A stretch of DNA of 50,707 nucleotides. Origin: Alphaproteobacteria bacterium CG_4_9_14_3_um_filter_47_13 (GTDB lineage: Bacteria; Pseudomonadota; Alphaproteobacteria; Micavibrionales; Micavibrionaceae). The DNA is taken from the NCBI GenBank assembly GCA_002789675.1, contig PFTR01000013.1, positions 1 through 50,707 on the forward strand, given 5' to 3'. Both the position numbers and the translations under genes were made by a program. Within the stretch, counting starts at the first letter, position 1. The number at the start of each line of letters is the position of its first letter. The notes beneath the pieces were generated by a model, which did not search any database, had not been told where the DNA came from, and saw nothing but the letters and a program-made list of their open reading frames with translations. This document shows positions 9,368-18,525 of the stretch, one piece after another.

Positions 9368-9841
9368 ATGAAACGTGTTAAGCTCGACAAAATTGATCGC
9401 AAAATTTTAAAGAATCTTCAGGAAAACGGACGTATTACAAATGTAGAATTGGCAAAAGAAGCCGGAATTTCTGCCCCGCCCTGTCTGCGGCGGGTACGGG
9501 CGCTGGAAGAAAGCGGTTTTATCACAGGATATCATGCGAAAATTGATTCGGCAGCCATGGGATTCGGTGTCACCATTCTTGCGCAGGTTAAACTCGTCAG
9601 TCAGGCCGAATCGGATTTGAAAAAATTTGAAGATCTGGTTCAGTCATGGGATAAGGTGCGCGAGTGCTGGATGCTGGCGGGAGAAACAGATTTTCTATTA
9701 AAGATTGTCGCTTACGACTGGGATGATTACCAGCATTTCCTGACGGAGAATCTAACGGCAGCACCGAATGTGACATCTGTTAAATCTTCTCTTGCCATTC
9801 GTGCTTCGAAAGAAGTGCCGGGTGTGCCGATTGAAGTTTGA
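9368..9841 (+). CDS. Lrp/AsnC-family transcriptional regulator
   Basis: The protein has 157 residues from ATG 9368; the open frame upstream to 9197 lacks family sequence and overlaps the divergent gene. The N-terminal winged helix-turn-helix reads KIDRKILKNLQENGRITNVE followed by LAKEAGISAPPCLRRVRALE. A linker leads to the ligand-binding RAM domain (about 70-155), with VRECWMLAGETDFLLKIVAYD. Such proteins form dimers or octamers and respond to amino acids or other small molecules; the effector here is unknown. Its stop abuts the stop of greA on the other strand. Confidence 0.93.
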   Translation: MKRVKLDKIDRKILKNLQENGRITNVELAKEAGISAPPCLRRVRALEESGFITGYHAKIDSAAMGFGVTILAQVKLVSQAESDLKKFEDLVQSWDKVRECWMLAGETDFLLKIVAYDWDDYQHFLTENLTAAPNVTSVKSSLAIRASKEVPGVPIEV

Positions 9842-10318
9842 CTATTCCTGAAAAGACACTTCCAGAATTTCATAGCTTCTTTTTCCCTGCGGTGTATGAA
9901 CCTCGACACTATCCCCCACAGCTTTGCCGATAAGGGCGCGGGATACAGGCGCCTGAACTGAAAGCTTGCCTTCATCGGCATTGGCTTCGTAATGACCTAC
10001 AATCTGGTAAGTGACTTCTATATCGGTGTTTTCATCAACGATCAGAACGCGGGCGCCGAATTTAACGGTATCGCCATTTAAAGCCGAAATATCAATAATC
10101 TGCGCTTTCGAGGTCACAGCTTCCAGTTCCTGAATCCGGCCTTCGATAAAGCTTTGCTGCTCCCGCGCAGCGTGATATTCAGCGTTTTCTTTTAAATCGC
10201 CATGCTCCCGTGCGGTGGCAATAGCCTGTATGACAGTGGGACGGTCTTCACTTTTTAATTTTTTTAATTCTTTTTCAAGGGCTTCGTACCCTTTTTTAGT
10301 CATAGGAATTTTTTCCAT
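9842..10318 (-). CDS. greA: Transcription elongation factor GreA
   Basis: GreA stimulates RNA cleavage by backtracked RNA polymerase. The 158-residue length matches the family. The N-terminal coiled-coil hairpin starts [20 protein letters not shown] and has the tip sequence with [15 protein letters not shown], including the acidic residues that enter the polymerase channel. The C-terminal FKBP-like domain ends with [16 protein letters not shown] chose ATG 10318, preceded by GAGAGAAC, rather than 10375, which would read through the leader structure. Confidence 0.97.
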   Translation of the reverse strand: MEKIPMTKKGYEALEKELKKLKSEDRPTVIQAIATAREHGDLKENAEYHAAREQQSFIEGRIQELEAVTSKAQIIDISALNGDTVKFGARVLIVDENTDIEVTYQIVGHYEANADEGKLSVQAPVSRALIGKAVGDSVEVHTPQGKRSYEILEVSFQE

Positions 10319-10338
10319 GATCGTTCTCTCTTCATTAT

Positions 10339-10383
10339 AAAAAATTTCGTCTCCAAAAAACGAAGCCCGCCACAAAGGACGGG
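10339..10383 (-). promoter_or_regulatory. greA leader: tandem hairpins each followed by a T6 run (possible attenuator)
   Basis: Read on the minus strand, 10383-10378 (CCCGTC) pairs with 10371-10366 (GGCGGG), 5 Watson-Crick pairs plus one G-U, and a T6 run follows at 10360-10355. TTCGT at 10364-10360 can then pair with ACGAA at 10350-10346, again followed by T6 at 10344-10339. Both lie between any greA promoter and ATG 10318. In E. coli the greA leader carries terminators that give the GraL RNAs; an equivalent here is an inference. Confidence 0.4.
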
Positions 10384-10481
10384 AAATATAGACATTACTG
10401 ATAAACCCAGTATATAGTCTTCTTCACGGTGGGGTCAATTATTAGTTGCGATGACCGTGTTATTGAAAACAAAGGGATGAA

Positions 10482-11105
10482 ATGCCACCAGAATGGGAAA
10501 AAGATCGCTATATTTCGTTGCTTGGGGATCCGATCGGAGCAGACGGTAAACCGGAAAAGCTGCGCACGTCTTTTTATAAAGCAGCAGATGTCCAAGCTGT
10601 GGGGCTCTCTATCGCATTGAGTGCTTTATTGACTACGGCATTACAACAATCATTGGAAACTGTTCTTTTTTTTAGCGCTGTGATGGTTGCTTGCAATTTA
10701 TCTGTGTTGGCTGAAAAAGGAAGAAATTATGAATATGAGAGATTAATGCGTTCGGGATTTTCCAGAGAGAATATAGAAGAAAAATGTATTGATAAAAAAC
10801 CGGATGGCCGAACAGCGCTCACTTTGAATCGTTACGGTATTCCGGTTGAGGAAGCGAAGCGTTTTTATTTAATTGATTTTGGTATGAATTTTACATTTAA
10901 CATTGCTACAACATGTCTGTCACCCGCTTTTGGTGCTATGTGGACTCTTGGCTGCCTTGGTTTGTATACAAGAGAAGCCAGTGGTATCAACCGTTTTAAT
11001 AAAGTTGCCAAAGGTGACTGGGTTATTGTTGACAGGCCAGCCCCAAAACCTGTTCAGGAAAAAAAGCCTGCTTTGGAATGGGCGGGCGCATTTATGACAT
11101 CATAA
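10482..11105 (+). CDS. Hypothetical membrane protein with two hydrophobic regions
   Basis: I do not recognise this 207-residue protein. ATG 10482 has AAGGGATGAA just upstream, a good ribosome site. A hydrophobic stretch at about 38-75, enough for a helical hairpin, is followed by a charged stretch (KGRNYEYERLMRSGFS) and a conserved-looking polar region. A second hydrophobic stretch lies at about 128-158. The tail is Pro/Lys-rich. It is convergent with recN (6 bases between stops) and divergent from greA. The hydrophobic hairpin plus charged flank resembles the small membrane proteins at 31149 and 31674, but I cannot show homology. Confidence 0.75.
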   Translation: MPPEWEKDRYISLLGDPIGADGKPEKLRTSFYKAADVQAVGLSIALSALLTTALQQSLETVLFFSAVMVACNLSVLAEKGRNYEYERLMRSGFSRENIEEKCIDKKPDGRTALTLNRYGIPVEEAKRFYLIDFGMNFTFNIATTCLSPAFGAMWTLGCLGLYTREASGINRFNKVAKGDWVIVDRPAPKPVQEKKPALEWAGAFMTS

Positions 11106-11111
11106 AAAACA

Positions 11112-12752
11112 TTATGTTCCTGTTTCCAGTAATTGATCGGCAGCCGCACGCGCCGCAGGAGAGATTTCTGCACCGGCAAGCATACGGGCGATTTCCTCGC
11201 GTCGGTCCTCCGGTTTTTCAAGTGCGATGACTCGCGTGGTAATATTTTTAGTTCCGTCTTTGAGAACAATCCAGTGATGCGCGGCGCAGGCGGCAACCTG
11301 CGGGGCGTGGGTGACGACAAGAATCTGTTTTGATTGCGCAAGCCGTGCCAGCCTTTCACCAACGGCGCTGGCGGTTGCGCCGCCGATCCCGCTATCGACT
11401 TCGTCAAAGACAAGGCTCCCTGCCGTACCAATCTCTGCCAGCACGACTTTAAGTGCCAGCATGAAACGTGCCATTTCCCCGCCCGAGGCAATTTTATGTA
11501 ACGAACCGGGGGCGCTGCCCGGATTGGTGGAGACAAGAAAACGCACGGAATCCATCCCATGTCCGCCCCAGTCCTTTTCTTCCATTTTTTCAAGCTGCGT
11601 TATGAACTGTGCTTTTTCAAGTTTGAGCGGAGGCAGTTCTTTTGCCACCAGACTGTCAAGTTTTCGCGCAGCTTTCTGCCGTTTTTCGCTGGTATCCTGC
11701 GCGATTTTTATATAAGTGGCGCGGGTCGACTCGACATTCTTTGTTAACGTGGCCAGAAGATCATCCTGCGCTTCGATCATGCCAAGCTGTCTTGCCAGTT
11801 CTTCGCGTTTCCTGAAAAGCCCGTCGACTGTACAACCATGCTTGCGTGCCTGCCCGCGCAGGGTAAACAGGCGCTCGTCAATGTCTTCCAGTGAATATTC
11901 ATTCTCTTCAAGTTCTGAAGAAAAGTTCCGGATACCGCTGATAACCTCCTGCATCTCCGCATGGCTGCGATCCAGTCCGGCCAGAAGCTCCTGCCCGTCA
12001 TCGCCGATTTTTTCCAGATGCCGTCCTGCCGTGCCAATCATGGTTTCCACTTCGGTCAGGGTTTCATAAACAAGATTAAGGCTCTGGATTGTCTGGTCGC
12101 GTTTCATCAGGCGTTCGCGTAGTGCCGCCAGTGTGTCTTCTTCTCCTTCTTTCAGGGAAAGCCCGTCAAGATCTTCCAGTGCCTGCCGCAGATAATTTTC
12201 TTCAGCGCGGGCTTTTTCCATGGTCTGCTGCGCGGTGTCCAGATCCTGCTGCGCCGTACGCCAGTCCTGCCATCGTTGCAGGATGTCTTTAGTTTTAATG
12301 CCGGCATAGTCATCAAGCAAAGCGCGGTGGCTTTTGGGATCAAGGAGCCCCTGCGTCTCGAACTGGCCGTGAATCTCTACAAGAAGTTCACCGGTTTGGC
12401 GCAGTAATCCGGCGCTGACTGGCTGGTCATTGAGAAAGGCGCGGCTGCCGCCATCGGCTTTGACAATCCGGCGCAGGATCAGGGTTTCCTCGCTGTCTAT
12501 ACCCTGTTCACTCAAAAGCGCATGAACGGGATGGGAAAGAGGAACATGAAAAACCGCGCTAACCTGCGCCTGTTCCGTGCCGTGCCGGACAAGGCCGGAC
12601 TCGGAGCGCCCGCCCAGTGCCAGCCCCAGAGAATCCAGCAGGATTGATTTTCCCGCCCCTGTTTCTCCGGTCAGAGCGCAAAAACCATCATTGAATGTGA
12701 CCGTTAGCTGATCAATCAGAACAACATTTTTAATCGTCATTGACAGCAGCAC
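11112..12752 (-). CDS. recN: DNA repair protein RecN
   Basis: RecN is an SMC-like ATPase acting in double-strand break repair. The 546-residue protein has the N-terminal Walker A GETGAGKS (29-36) and, near the C-terminus, the ABC signature ASGGEMARFMLALK and Walker B VFDEVDSGIGG. The central part is a coiled coil with a hinge-like middle. It begins MLLSMTIKNVVLIDQLTVTF, typical of the family. The length is normal and no frame problem is seen. No LexA box was identified upstream. Confidence 0.96.
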   Translation of the reverse strand: MLLSMTIKNVVLIDQLTVTFNDGFCALTGETGAGKSILLDSLGLALGGRSESGLVRHGTEQAQVSAVFHVPLSHPVHALLSEQGIDSEETLILRRIVKADGGSRAFLNDQPVSAGLLRQTGELLVEIHGQFETQGLLDPKSHRALLDDYAGIKTKDILQRWQDWRTAQQDLDTAQQTMEKARAEENYLRQALEDLDGLSLKEGEEDTLAALRERLMKRDQTIQSLNLVYETLTEVETMIGTAGRHLEKIGDDGQELLAGLDRSHAEMQEVISGIRNFSSELEENEYSLEDIDERLFTLRGQARKHGCTVDGLFRKREELARQLGMIEAQDDLLATLTKNVESTRATYIKIAQDTSEKRQKAARKLDSLVAKELPPLKLEKAQFITQLEKMEEKDWGGHGMDSVRFLVSTNPGSAPGSLHKIASGGEMARFMLALKVVLAEIGTAGSLVFDEVDSGIGGATASAVGERLARLAQSKQILVVTHAPQVAACAAHHWIVLKDGTKNITTRVIALEKPEDRREEIARMLAGAEISPAARAAADQLLETGT

Positions 12753-12876
12753 GGAGTGATCTCCTCACCATAAAATTCAGTAAATACCGTAACTATAGCG
12801 CATCCTGTTCTTTTTTATCCAGCGTGAAAATGGTATCGTGAACAGCTTTAAAAAATATTCCGGCAGGCATGAGAAA

Positions 12877-13281
12877 ATGAAAGACAGCGAGCTTAAAACA
12901 ATAATGCGCTTTGGTCTTGTCGGTGTGGCAGGGTTCTGTACCGATGCAGGATTGTTGCAAGTTATTCTGGGTCTTTCGGGACTTGATCCTCTTCTGGCGC
13001 GAATCCCTTCCTTTTTTGTGGCAGTGCTGGTGACATGGTATCTTAATCGTGGCTTTACATTCGGGATGAGGCATAAAAGTTTCCGTGAATCTTTTCTCCC
13101 TTATCTAGCCGGCAATGCCATTGGCCTTGCCCTGAATTTCGGGATTTACTGCGCAGGAATTCTAGGTTCGCCCTTTCTGGCACATTATCCGGTGCTGGCG
13201 GTTGCGCTTGGCGCCGTGATTGCAATGGTTTTCAATTTTCTGGCCATGCGTTTCTGGATCTTCCGGCATCACGGGGAATAG
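12877..13281 (+). CDS. GtrA-family membrane protein
   Basis: This is a small integral membrane protein of 134 residues with four predicted spans and the family opening FGLVGVAGFCTDAGLLQVIL. It also has the conserved loop TWYLNRGFTF and the C-terminal FNFLAMRFWIF. GtrA-like proteins are thought to help move lipid-linked sugars across the membrane. No glycosyltransferase neighbour is present to specify a substrate. I chose ATG 12877; an in-frame GTG at 12838 has no ribosome site. It lies upstream of trpS in the same direction. Confidence 0.9.
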   Translation: MKDSELKTIMRFGLVGVAGFCTDAGLLQVILGLSGLDPLLARIPSFFVAVLVTWYLNRGFTFGMRHKSFRESFLPYLAGNAIGLALNFGIYCAGILGSPFLAHYPVLAVALGAVIAMVFNFLAMRFWIFRHHGE

Positions 13282-13359
13282 GTTTTGATAAAACTTTACG
13301 TGACTTCGCGTATTTTGCATTTTAAATTGCGCAGCATAATATAATAAAAAGGAAACAAA

Positions 13360-14361
13360 ATGACCAAACGTATTTTATCCTGTATGCAGCCGACCTCCCA
13401 TCTTCATCTGGGGAACTATCTCGGGGCGCTTAAAAACTGGGTGAGATTGCAGGATGAAGGCGGGGAGTGCTTTTATGGTGTGGTTGATCTCCATGCCATT
13501 ACACAGCCTTACGAGCGTGACGGGTTGCTGGATGCTACCCGGGAAATTGCGGCGGCCTATATTGCCGGCGGTGTTGATCCGGATAAATCGGCACTATTTG
13601 TACAGTCTTCTGTGCCCGGTCACTCGCAAATGATGTGGCTGCTCGCCACCATTGCACAAATGGGCAAGCTGGAACGCATGACCCAGTTCAAGGATAAAGC
13701 CGGAAAGCATAAAGAACGTGCTGGACTTGGCTTGTTTGCCTATCCGGTTTTGATGGCGGCTGATATTCTGCTTTACAGGGCAACGCATGTCCCCGTGGGC
13801 GATGACCAGAAGCAGCATCTGGAACTGGCGCGGGATATCGCCAGTACCTTTAACACACGTTATAATGTGGCGCATTTTATCCAGCCGGAGCCTTATATTA
13901 TGGGAGCCGCCACACGGGTGATGTCTCTGCGTGACGCCACACAAAAAATGAGTAAATCCGCAGAAAGTGATATGAGCCGGATTAATCTGACCGATGATGC
14001 CGATATGATTGCCAAAAAAATCCGCAAAGCCCAGACCGATCCGGAGCCTTTGCCCTATGCGCTGAAAGAGCTGGAAAATCGGGCAGGGGCGCTTAATCTG
14101 GTTACGATCTATGCGGCACTGGCTGACAGTGACAAAGAGGCGGTTTTAAAGGAATTTGGTGGTAAAGCTTTTAGTGAATTCAAACCCGCACTGGCAGATC
14201 TGGCTGTGGCCAGACTCGCGCCGATGACAAAGCGGATGAACGAACTGATGGGTGACAAGGCCGAAATTGATAATATCCTGCGCAAAGGTGCCGTTCGCGC
14301 CCGTGCCGTCGCCGATCCCATGATCGCAGAAACAATGGAAATTATGGGTTTCTGGAAATGA
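13360..14361 (+). CDS. trpS: Tryptophanyl-tRNA synthetase
   Basis: This class I enzyme charges tRNA-Trp in the cytoplasm. The 333-residue protein starts [20 protein letters not shown], containing the HIGH-type motif HLHLG. The KMSKS loop reads QKMSKSAES near residue 196, and the adenylate-site stretch [18 protein letters not shown] is present. The length is typical. AAAGG precedes ATG 13360. In many alphaproteobacteria trpS follows murJ; here it follows the GtrA-like gene. Confidence 0.97.
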   Translation: MTKRILSCMQPTSHLHLGNYLGALKNWVRLQDEGGECFYGVVDLHAITQPYERDGLLDATREIAAAYIAGGVDPDKSALFVQSSVPGHSQMMWLLATIAQMGKLERMTQFKDKAGKHKERAGLGLFAYPVLMAADILLYRATHVPVGDDQKQHLELARDIASTFNTRYNVAHFIQPEPYIMGAATRVMSLRDATQKMSKSAESDMSRINLTDDADMIAKKIRKAQTDPEPLPYALKELENRAGALNLVTIYAALADSDKEAVLKEFGGKAFSEFKPALADLAVARLAPMTKRMNELMGDKAEIDNILRKGAVRARAVADPMIAETMEIMGFWK

Positions 14362-14435
14362 TTCTTGGTAGAGCATTAAGAAAAAAAAGAAAAATCATCG
14401 GCTTCTGCGGTTGTTGCCCTTCCAAAACCGTAGAT

Positions 14436-14699
14436 TTACACTGAAATATCAACAATGCTGCCGCGTCCTTGACCGCCGCCGGAGGGCTGTGTGTTGGCAC
14501 TGGATGATGATGCCGTGCGAAGCTGTTGCTGGTTGTTTTGTTCGTCGCGCTCTGTTTCGCGGGTTTCGGATGGCGACTGGGCGCGGGCTGTTTCCTGTGC
14601 TTTTTTCTGGATGTCCTGGGTCTGCCGTGTATTTTCCTGCTGGAACGGATTGGCAATCGCGACTTGTTGTGCTGATGCGCCGTTAACTGGACCGACCAT
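14436..14699 (-). CDS. Small Gln/Ser/Thr-rich hypothetical protein
   Basis: The 87-residue protein is unrecognised. It is hydrophilic and low in complexity: Gln/Arg/Glu-rich in the middle, then a Ser/Asn/Gly stretch, ending GSIVDISV. No signal peptide or membrane span is present. The start ATG 14699 has GGGAAT about 10 bases upstream. The short hydrophobic C-terminal tail after a disordered segment suggests a peptide-like interaction motif, which is only a guess. It is convergent with trpS. Confidence 0.55.
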   Translation of the reverse strand: MVGPVNGASAQQVAIANPFQQENTRQTQDIQKKAQETARAQSPSETRETERDEQNNQQQLRTASSSSANTQPSGGGQGRGSIVDISV

Positions 14700-15086
14700 T
14701 ATGATATTCCCACTATTGTTGCTATAGACTGGTTTAAAATTATCGTAAATTCTTCATGCTACTATACCATTCTATCGTCAAAGTTTTAAGAAAATCTTTA
14801 TATAGCCCTCAAAAATAATAATTCTGGATTTTGTTGCATATTAACGGCTTGTCAATAAATCAGGCGTATAAAAGGAAGTGTGAGGGGGAAGTTCGCAATG
14901 CGTTCCTGATGCTGGTTTTGTAACAGTATTCAATCGTATCAAGTGCAGACTTTCACCGTATAAAAAAGAAAATGCCCGCCGTTTCACCGCCCTTTCAACA
15001 GGGCGCATCTGACATTTTTGTCAGGAAGATGTCATATGTGAAATGAATATAAGAGTGAAAATCTATTGAACGAGGTCGTGAATATT
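14700..15086. other. 387-base intergenic region with two adjacent hairpins
   Basis: No gene is seen. On the plus strand two stem-loops stand three bases apart shortly before the DUF2336 gene. CGCCCT (14988-14993) pairs with AGGGCG (15000-15005), and CTGACA (15009-15014) pairs with TGTCAG (15019-15024), loop TTTT. Neither is directly followed by a T-run, so they are not clear terminators. The upstream part is AT-rich and may hold divergent promoters. Confidence 0.4.
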
Positions 15087-15641
15087 ATGAACCTGAATAA
15101 ATTTGATAATTCGCCGCATGTTGCGCCGCTTCTGGTGAAGCTATATGACAGCCATAAATTATATGCACTGGCGAAGCAGGATATGCCTGCAGCACGGACG
15201 GAATTAAGTCATGCTGTTGTGAGTTTGTTCGAGGCCGATATTAATGGTAAAGAACAGGAGCTGCTCGCCGATATTCTTATTGCTCTGATGCGCCGTGCCG
15301 AAACGGAGTTGCGGGGGGTTCTGTCAGAAAAACTGGCAACGCTTGATAATATACCTTTGCGTCTTGTTCTACATCTGGCCAATGACGAGATTACGGTAGC
15401 CTCTCCCATGCTGGAGAAAAGCACTGTTTTGAGTGATCTTGATATTATCTATATTATCAAATCCCGGGGTGCTGCTTACTGGCAGGCAATTGCAAAACGG
15501 AGCAGGCTGAGTAATGAAGCGATTGATATGCTTGTTGATTCGGGAGATTTTGGAACGGCTGTTATTCTCTCGCAAAATGAACGGATCAGGCTGACAAAAT
15601 ATGCGCTGGGTATTCTGGGGGGGCACAGCAAAAGAGCATGA
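15087..15641 (+). pseudogene. DUF2336-like protein, N-terminal part (frame broken at a G7 tract)
   Basis: This is the N-terminal half of a DUF2336 (COG5330-like) alphaproteobacterial protein of unknown function. It is mainly helical with HEAT-like helices, including ASPMLEKSTVLSDLDIIYII and RSRLSNEAIDMLVDSGDFG. The start ATG 15087 is chosen for GAGGTCGTG upstream; TTG 15066 is possible. The frame runs into a stop at 15641, soon after a run of seven G at 15617-15623. With six G the reading would continue as GILGGTAKEHDDIARPLL into the downstream frame, giving one intact protein of about 370 residues. Sequencing error, a real mutation, phase variation or slippage are all possible. Confidence 0.75.
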
Positions 15642-16203
15642 TGATATTGCAAGGCCATTGCTGATGCGTCCGGAAATTCCGGAAGATCTGGCACGAAAAT
15701 TATATAGACATGTCGGAAAAGAACTGCAGGAATATATTTCTGCCTTTTTCGGTGTGAATGATCGTGAAGCACAGGCTGTTGCAGATGAAATTATTCTTGA
15801 GTTTGTTACGCCACAAACGGTCTCTGTTTTTATGCCGACCGAGAAAATGATCAATGAGGCAACCCAGAAAGCATCCTTGAAAATGCTGGGCATGGATGAC
15901 ATGATGGAAACCCTGAATAAGGGTGATATAGCATCTTTTATTGCCCAGTTTTCTGTTTATACAGGGCTATCTTCAAAGAAAATCCACGATTCCCTTAAAT
16001 TATCCTGTCCCAAAGGGATGGCGATAGCCTGTCGGGCGTTCAGGATACAGAAAACCGATTTTGTAAAAATTTTCCTGCAGACACATCGGATGCGCTCCGG
16101 AAGACGGCAAGTGGATCATGGTAGTATGCTCGATATCTTGCAATATTTTGACCGTATCCGCCCGGAATCTGCCTTACGGATTATTCGTTCCGAGCGAAGT
16201 TAG
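15619..16203 (+). pseudogene. DUF2336-like protein, C-terminal part (after the frameshift)
   Basis: This frame continues the DUF2336-like protein after the G7 tract: ARPLLMRPEIPEDLARKLYR is the family's typical mid-region, followed by helical sequence to RIIRSERS. It has no start of its own with a convincing ribosome site; an ATG at 15601 reads nonsense before the G-run. Without a frameshift correction it would probably not be translated. The end overlaps the plsY stop on the opposite strand by four bases (16200-16203). Confidence 0.72.
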
Positions 16204-16793
16204 GAAGAACGCTTTCCAATTTTTGGTTCCTCTCCTGTGAGAAGACGGCGAATATTGGCGCGGTGTTTAAACCAGACCAATAGAAAAATAAGAGCGCAAA
16301 TGCCTGTTAGATTTGGTTCGGAATAAAGAAAATGCGCGAGCGCCGGCGCAGAAAAAAGAGCGATAAGAGCCGATAAGGAAGAAATACGGAATATCAGGGC
16401 TGTTAAAAGCCAGAGAATACAGGTTGCAATGCCAACTGTCGGTGCGAGCGCGAGAAGCATGCCAAGAGATGTTGCCACGCCCTTGCCGCCCCTGAATTTC
16501 AGCCAGACCGGAAACATATGACCAAGAATACTGAATAATCCAGCCGCCAGCGAGGCTTCATAACCGCCAAAACGGGCTGCAAGTAAAACGGCAATGGCTC
16601 CCTTGCCGCCATCAAGGAGTAAAACAGCCAGCGCAAGATATCTGTTTCCTGTGCGAAGAATGTTTGTGGCACCGATATTGCCAGAACCAATTTTGCGGAT
16701 ATCGCCATATCCGGCCAGTTGCGCCAAAATGAAACCAGAAGGGATGGAGCCCAAAAGATATCCGGCAAAAGCCGCGATGAAGATGATTGTCAT
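16200..16793 (-). CDS. plsY: Glycerol-3-phosphate acyltransferase PlsY
   Basis: PlsY transfers acyl groups from acyl-phosphate to glycerol-3-phosphate, the first step of phospholipid synthesis, in the inner membrane. The 197-residue polytopic protein shows the three conserved loops: GSIPSGF near residue 16, RKIGSGNIGATNILRTGN (34-51), and KFRGGKGVATSLG (about 98-110). Its ATG overlaps the pyrB stop by four bases (16790-16793), so the two are translationally coupled. Confidence 0.96.
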   Translation of the reverse strand: MTIIFIAAFAGYLLGSIPSGFILAQLAGYGDIRKIGSGNIGATNILRTGNRYLALAVLLLDGGKGAIAVLLAARFGGYEASLAAGLFSILGHMFPVWLKFRGGKGVATSLGMLLALAPTVGIATCILWLLTALIFRISSLSALIALFSAPALAHFLYSEPNLTGICALIFLLVWFKHRANIRRLLTGEEPKIGKRSS

Positions 16794-17725
16794 TGTCCTT
16801 GGTTTCTCAAGAGTAAATCCATAACAGCCATACGCACAGGAACACCATAGGAAACCTGCTTAAGAATCAGGGAACGGTCCGGATCATCGGCAATATCATC
16901 CGCGATTTCAACATTTCTATTGAGAGGGCCGGGATGCATAATCAGGGAATCCGGTTTCGCAAAAGAAAGCCGTTCGCGTGTTAATCCATATTCATTAAAA
17001 TAAGCCTGTTCCGAAGGGATGGCGCTTTGTTCCATCCGCTCTTTTTGTAGGCGGAGAGTCATTATAATATCACAATTTTTCAAACCCTCTTCCATGGTTG
17101 TAAACTGCGCAATATTTTCTACTGGAAACTTCGCTGGCATAAGGGCAGGCGGCGCAATGATTCGCAAATTTGCGCCCAGACGGGAAAGGAGAAGAATATT
17201 TGAGGCCGCAACGCGGCTATGGGAAATGTCGCCGCAAATGGCAATATTCAGATTCTTTATTGTCCCTTTGTGACGACGAATGGCAAGCGCGTCCAGCAGT
17301 GCCTGTGTCGGGTGTTCGCGCCAGCTATCGCCCGCATTGATTACCGGACAGTTGACATGCCTTGCGATGAATTGCGGCGCGCCATATTCATGATGACGGA
17401 CGACCAGAGCATCAGGGCGTACAATGGCTTCAAGCGTATGCAGGGTATCAGGAAGGCTCTCTCCTTTTGTCAGGGAACTGCGATCCAGATCAATATTGAT
17501 CCAGTCTGCGCCAAGATTTTTTGCCGCCATTTCAAAGGAAACGCGGGTACGTGTGGAGTCTTCAAAAAAAAGAGAAAGGATGCGGCGCCCTTTCAATATT
17601 TCGCAGGAATAAGAAGGAATGGAAATTTTGTCTGTATAGGTCTCGGCAAGATCAAGGATTGTCTCAATATCTTCAATTGAAAGTGAATCGATTCCGGTCA
17701 GGTGCTTTTGTGTTAAATGTTTCAT
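16790..17725 (-). CDS. pyrB: Aspartate carbamoyltransferase catalytic subunit
   Basis: This enzyme condenses carbamoyl phosphate with aspartate in pyrimidine synthesis. The 311-residue protein has the carbamoyl-phosphate site SLFFEDSTRTRVSFE (about 50-64), the HPTQALLD motif (about 138-145) and HPGPLNRNVEI near residue 265. No pyrC (dihydroorotase) lies between it and plsY, although that arrangement is common in alphaproteobacteria, and no pyrI is seen. It begins MKHLTQKHLTGIDSL. Confidence 0.96.
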   Translation of the reverse strand: MKHLTQKHLTGIDSLSIEDIETILDLAETYTDKISIPSYSCEILKGRRILSLFFEDSTRTRVSFEMAAKNLGADWINIDLDRSSLTKGESLPDTLHTLEAIVRPDALVVRHHEYGAPQFIARHVNCPVINAGDSWREHPTQALLDALAIRRHKGTIKNLNIAICGDISHSRVAASNILLLSRLGANLRIIAPPALMPAKFPVENIAQFTTMEEGLKNCDIIMTLRLQKERMEQSAIPSEQAYFNEYGLTRERLSFAKPDSLIMHPGPLNRNVEIADDIADDPDRSLILKQVSYGVPVRMAVMDLLLRNQGQ

Positions 17726-17771
17726 TTGAAACGAACTATAAAAGAAATGAGCAAGAGCACAAGTTTTTTAG

Positions 17772-18275
17772 TCATAGCGGGTTAAAACCCCAGAATTTAT
17801 AGATACCAACCAAGATAAAACCGATAGCAAAGCCGGGGCCTGCCGGAATTTGGAGGTAGGAGAAATCAGGTCTTTTTTTGCTTTTCTTTGCAATTTTCAG
17901 AGCAACAAATAAACCGTGAATTAGCCCTGCCATCGCACCTGCGGATATGGCCAGCATGATTGCCTCCGGGCCTAACCAGAGTCCGGCTGCGCCAACAAGT
18001 TTGATATCTCCTAGTCCGAGTGCATCCGTTTTGTAAATATGGTTGGCAACGGCACGGATCATGAAAAGTGTCGTAAAACCGATAAATCCTCCCAAAAAAA
18101 TTTCTTCTACCGAAACAAAACGAGCCAGTGTTGTTAAATGAAAAATAAAACCTAAGGTTGCAAACCCCAAAACCATTTCATTTGGCAATAATCTTGTTTT
18201 CAGATCAATGACAGAAAGAGCAACCAGCATGATAAAAGCGCAGCAAAGGCTTGCAAAAGCGATCCAGTCGAGCAT
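17772..18275 (-). CDS. A24-family prepilin peptidase, short form
   Basis: This membrane aspartyl protease cleaves prepilin leaders. The 167-residue protein has six predicted spans. The two catalytic aspartates lie in SVIDLKTRLLPNE (about Asp24) and the GxGD motif ALGLGDIKLVG (about residues 91-101). It lacks the N-terminal cysteine-containing methyltransferase domain of PilD, so it is of the short TadV/CpaA-like type. It stands immediately upstream of and divergent from the pilus-like cluster at 18526, whose leader peptides it may process (inferred). The 250-base gap to that cluster is AT-rich and includes the palindrome ATTAATATATTAAT at 18484-18497. Confidence 0.9.
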   Translation of the reverse strand: MLDWIAFASLCCAFIMLVALSVIDLKTRLLPNEMVLGFATLGFIFHLTTLARFVSVEEIFLGGFIGFTTLFMIRAVANHIYKTDALGLGDIKLVGAAGLWLGPEAIMLAISAGAMAGLIHGLFVALKIAKKSKKRPDFSYLQIPAGPGFAIGFILVGIYKFWGFNPL

Positions 18276-18525
18276 CAGGTATCCATCAACATTCGAAGAT
18301 TAAATTATTTGTACATTACACAGGCCGTGGCTGTAAAACAATGCCAATTGAAGAGCGCTTCTCCGGCATGTGGATAAAAAATGTGGATAGATCTGTGTGT
18401 AAATTTTTGATATTCTATTGTCATTGAGGTGTGTAAGGTTTATTCTGTAATTTATATCTCGTGAATCTGTCTGCATGAGAATCATTAATATATTAATCTA
18501 TATCTTTTCGGATCAGTGAATCCCT

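Noticed and set aside
10334-10339. A perfect TATAAT on the minus strand just upstream of greA as a promoter -10 box
   Set aside because: No acceptable -35 lies 16-18 bases away, and transcription from it would leave almost no leader and cut off the ribosome site.
18484-18497. Palindrome ATTAATATATTAAT upstream of the pilus-like cluster as an operator
   Set aside because: It is made only of A and T in an AT-rich gap, so chance is a sufficient explanation.
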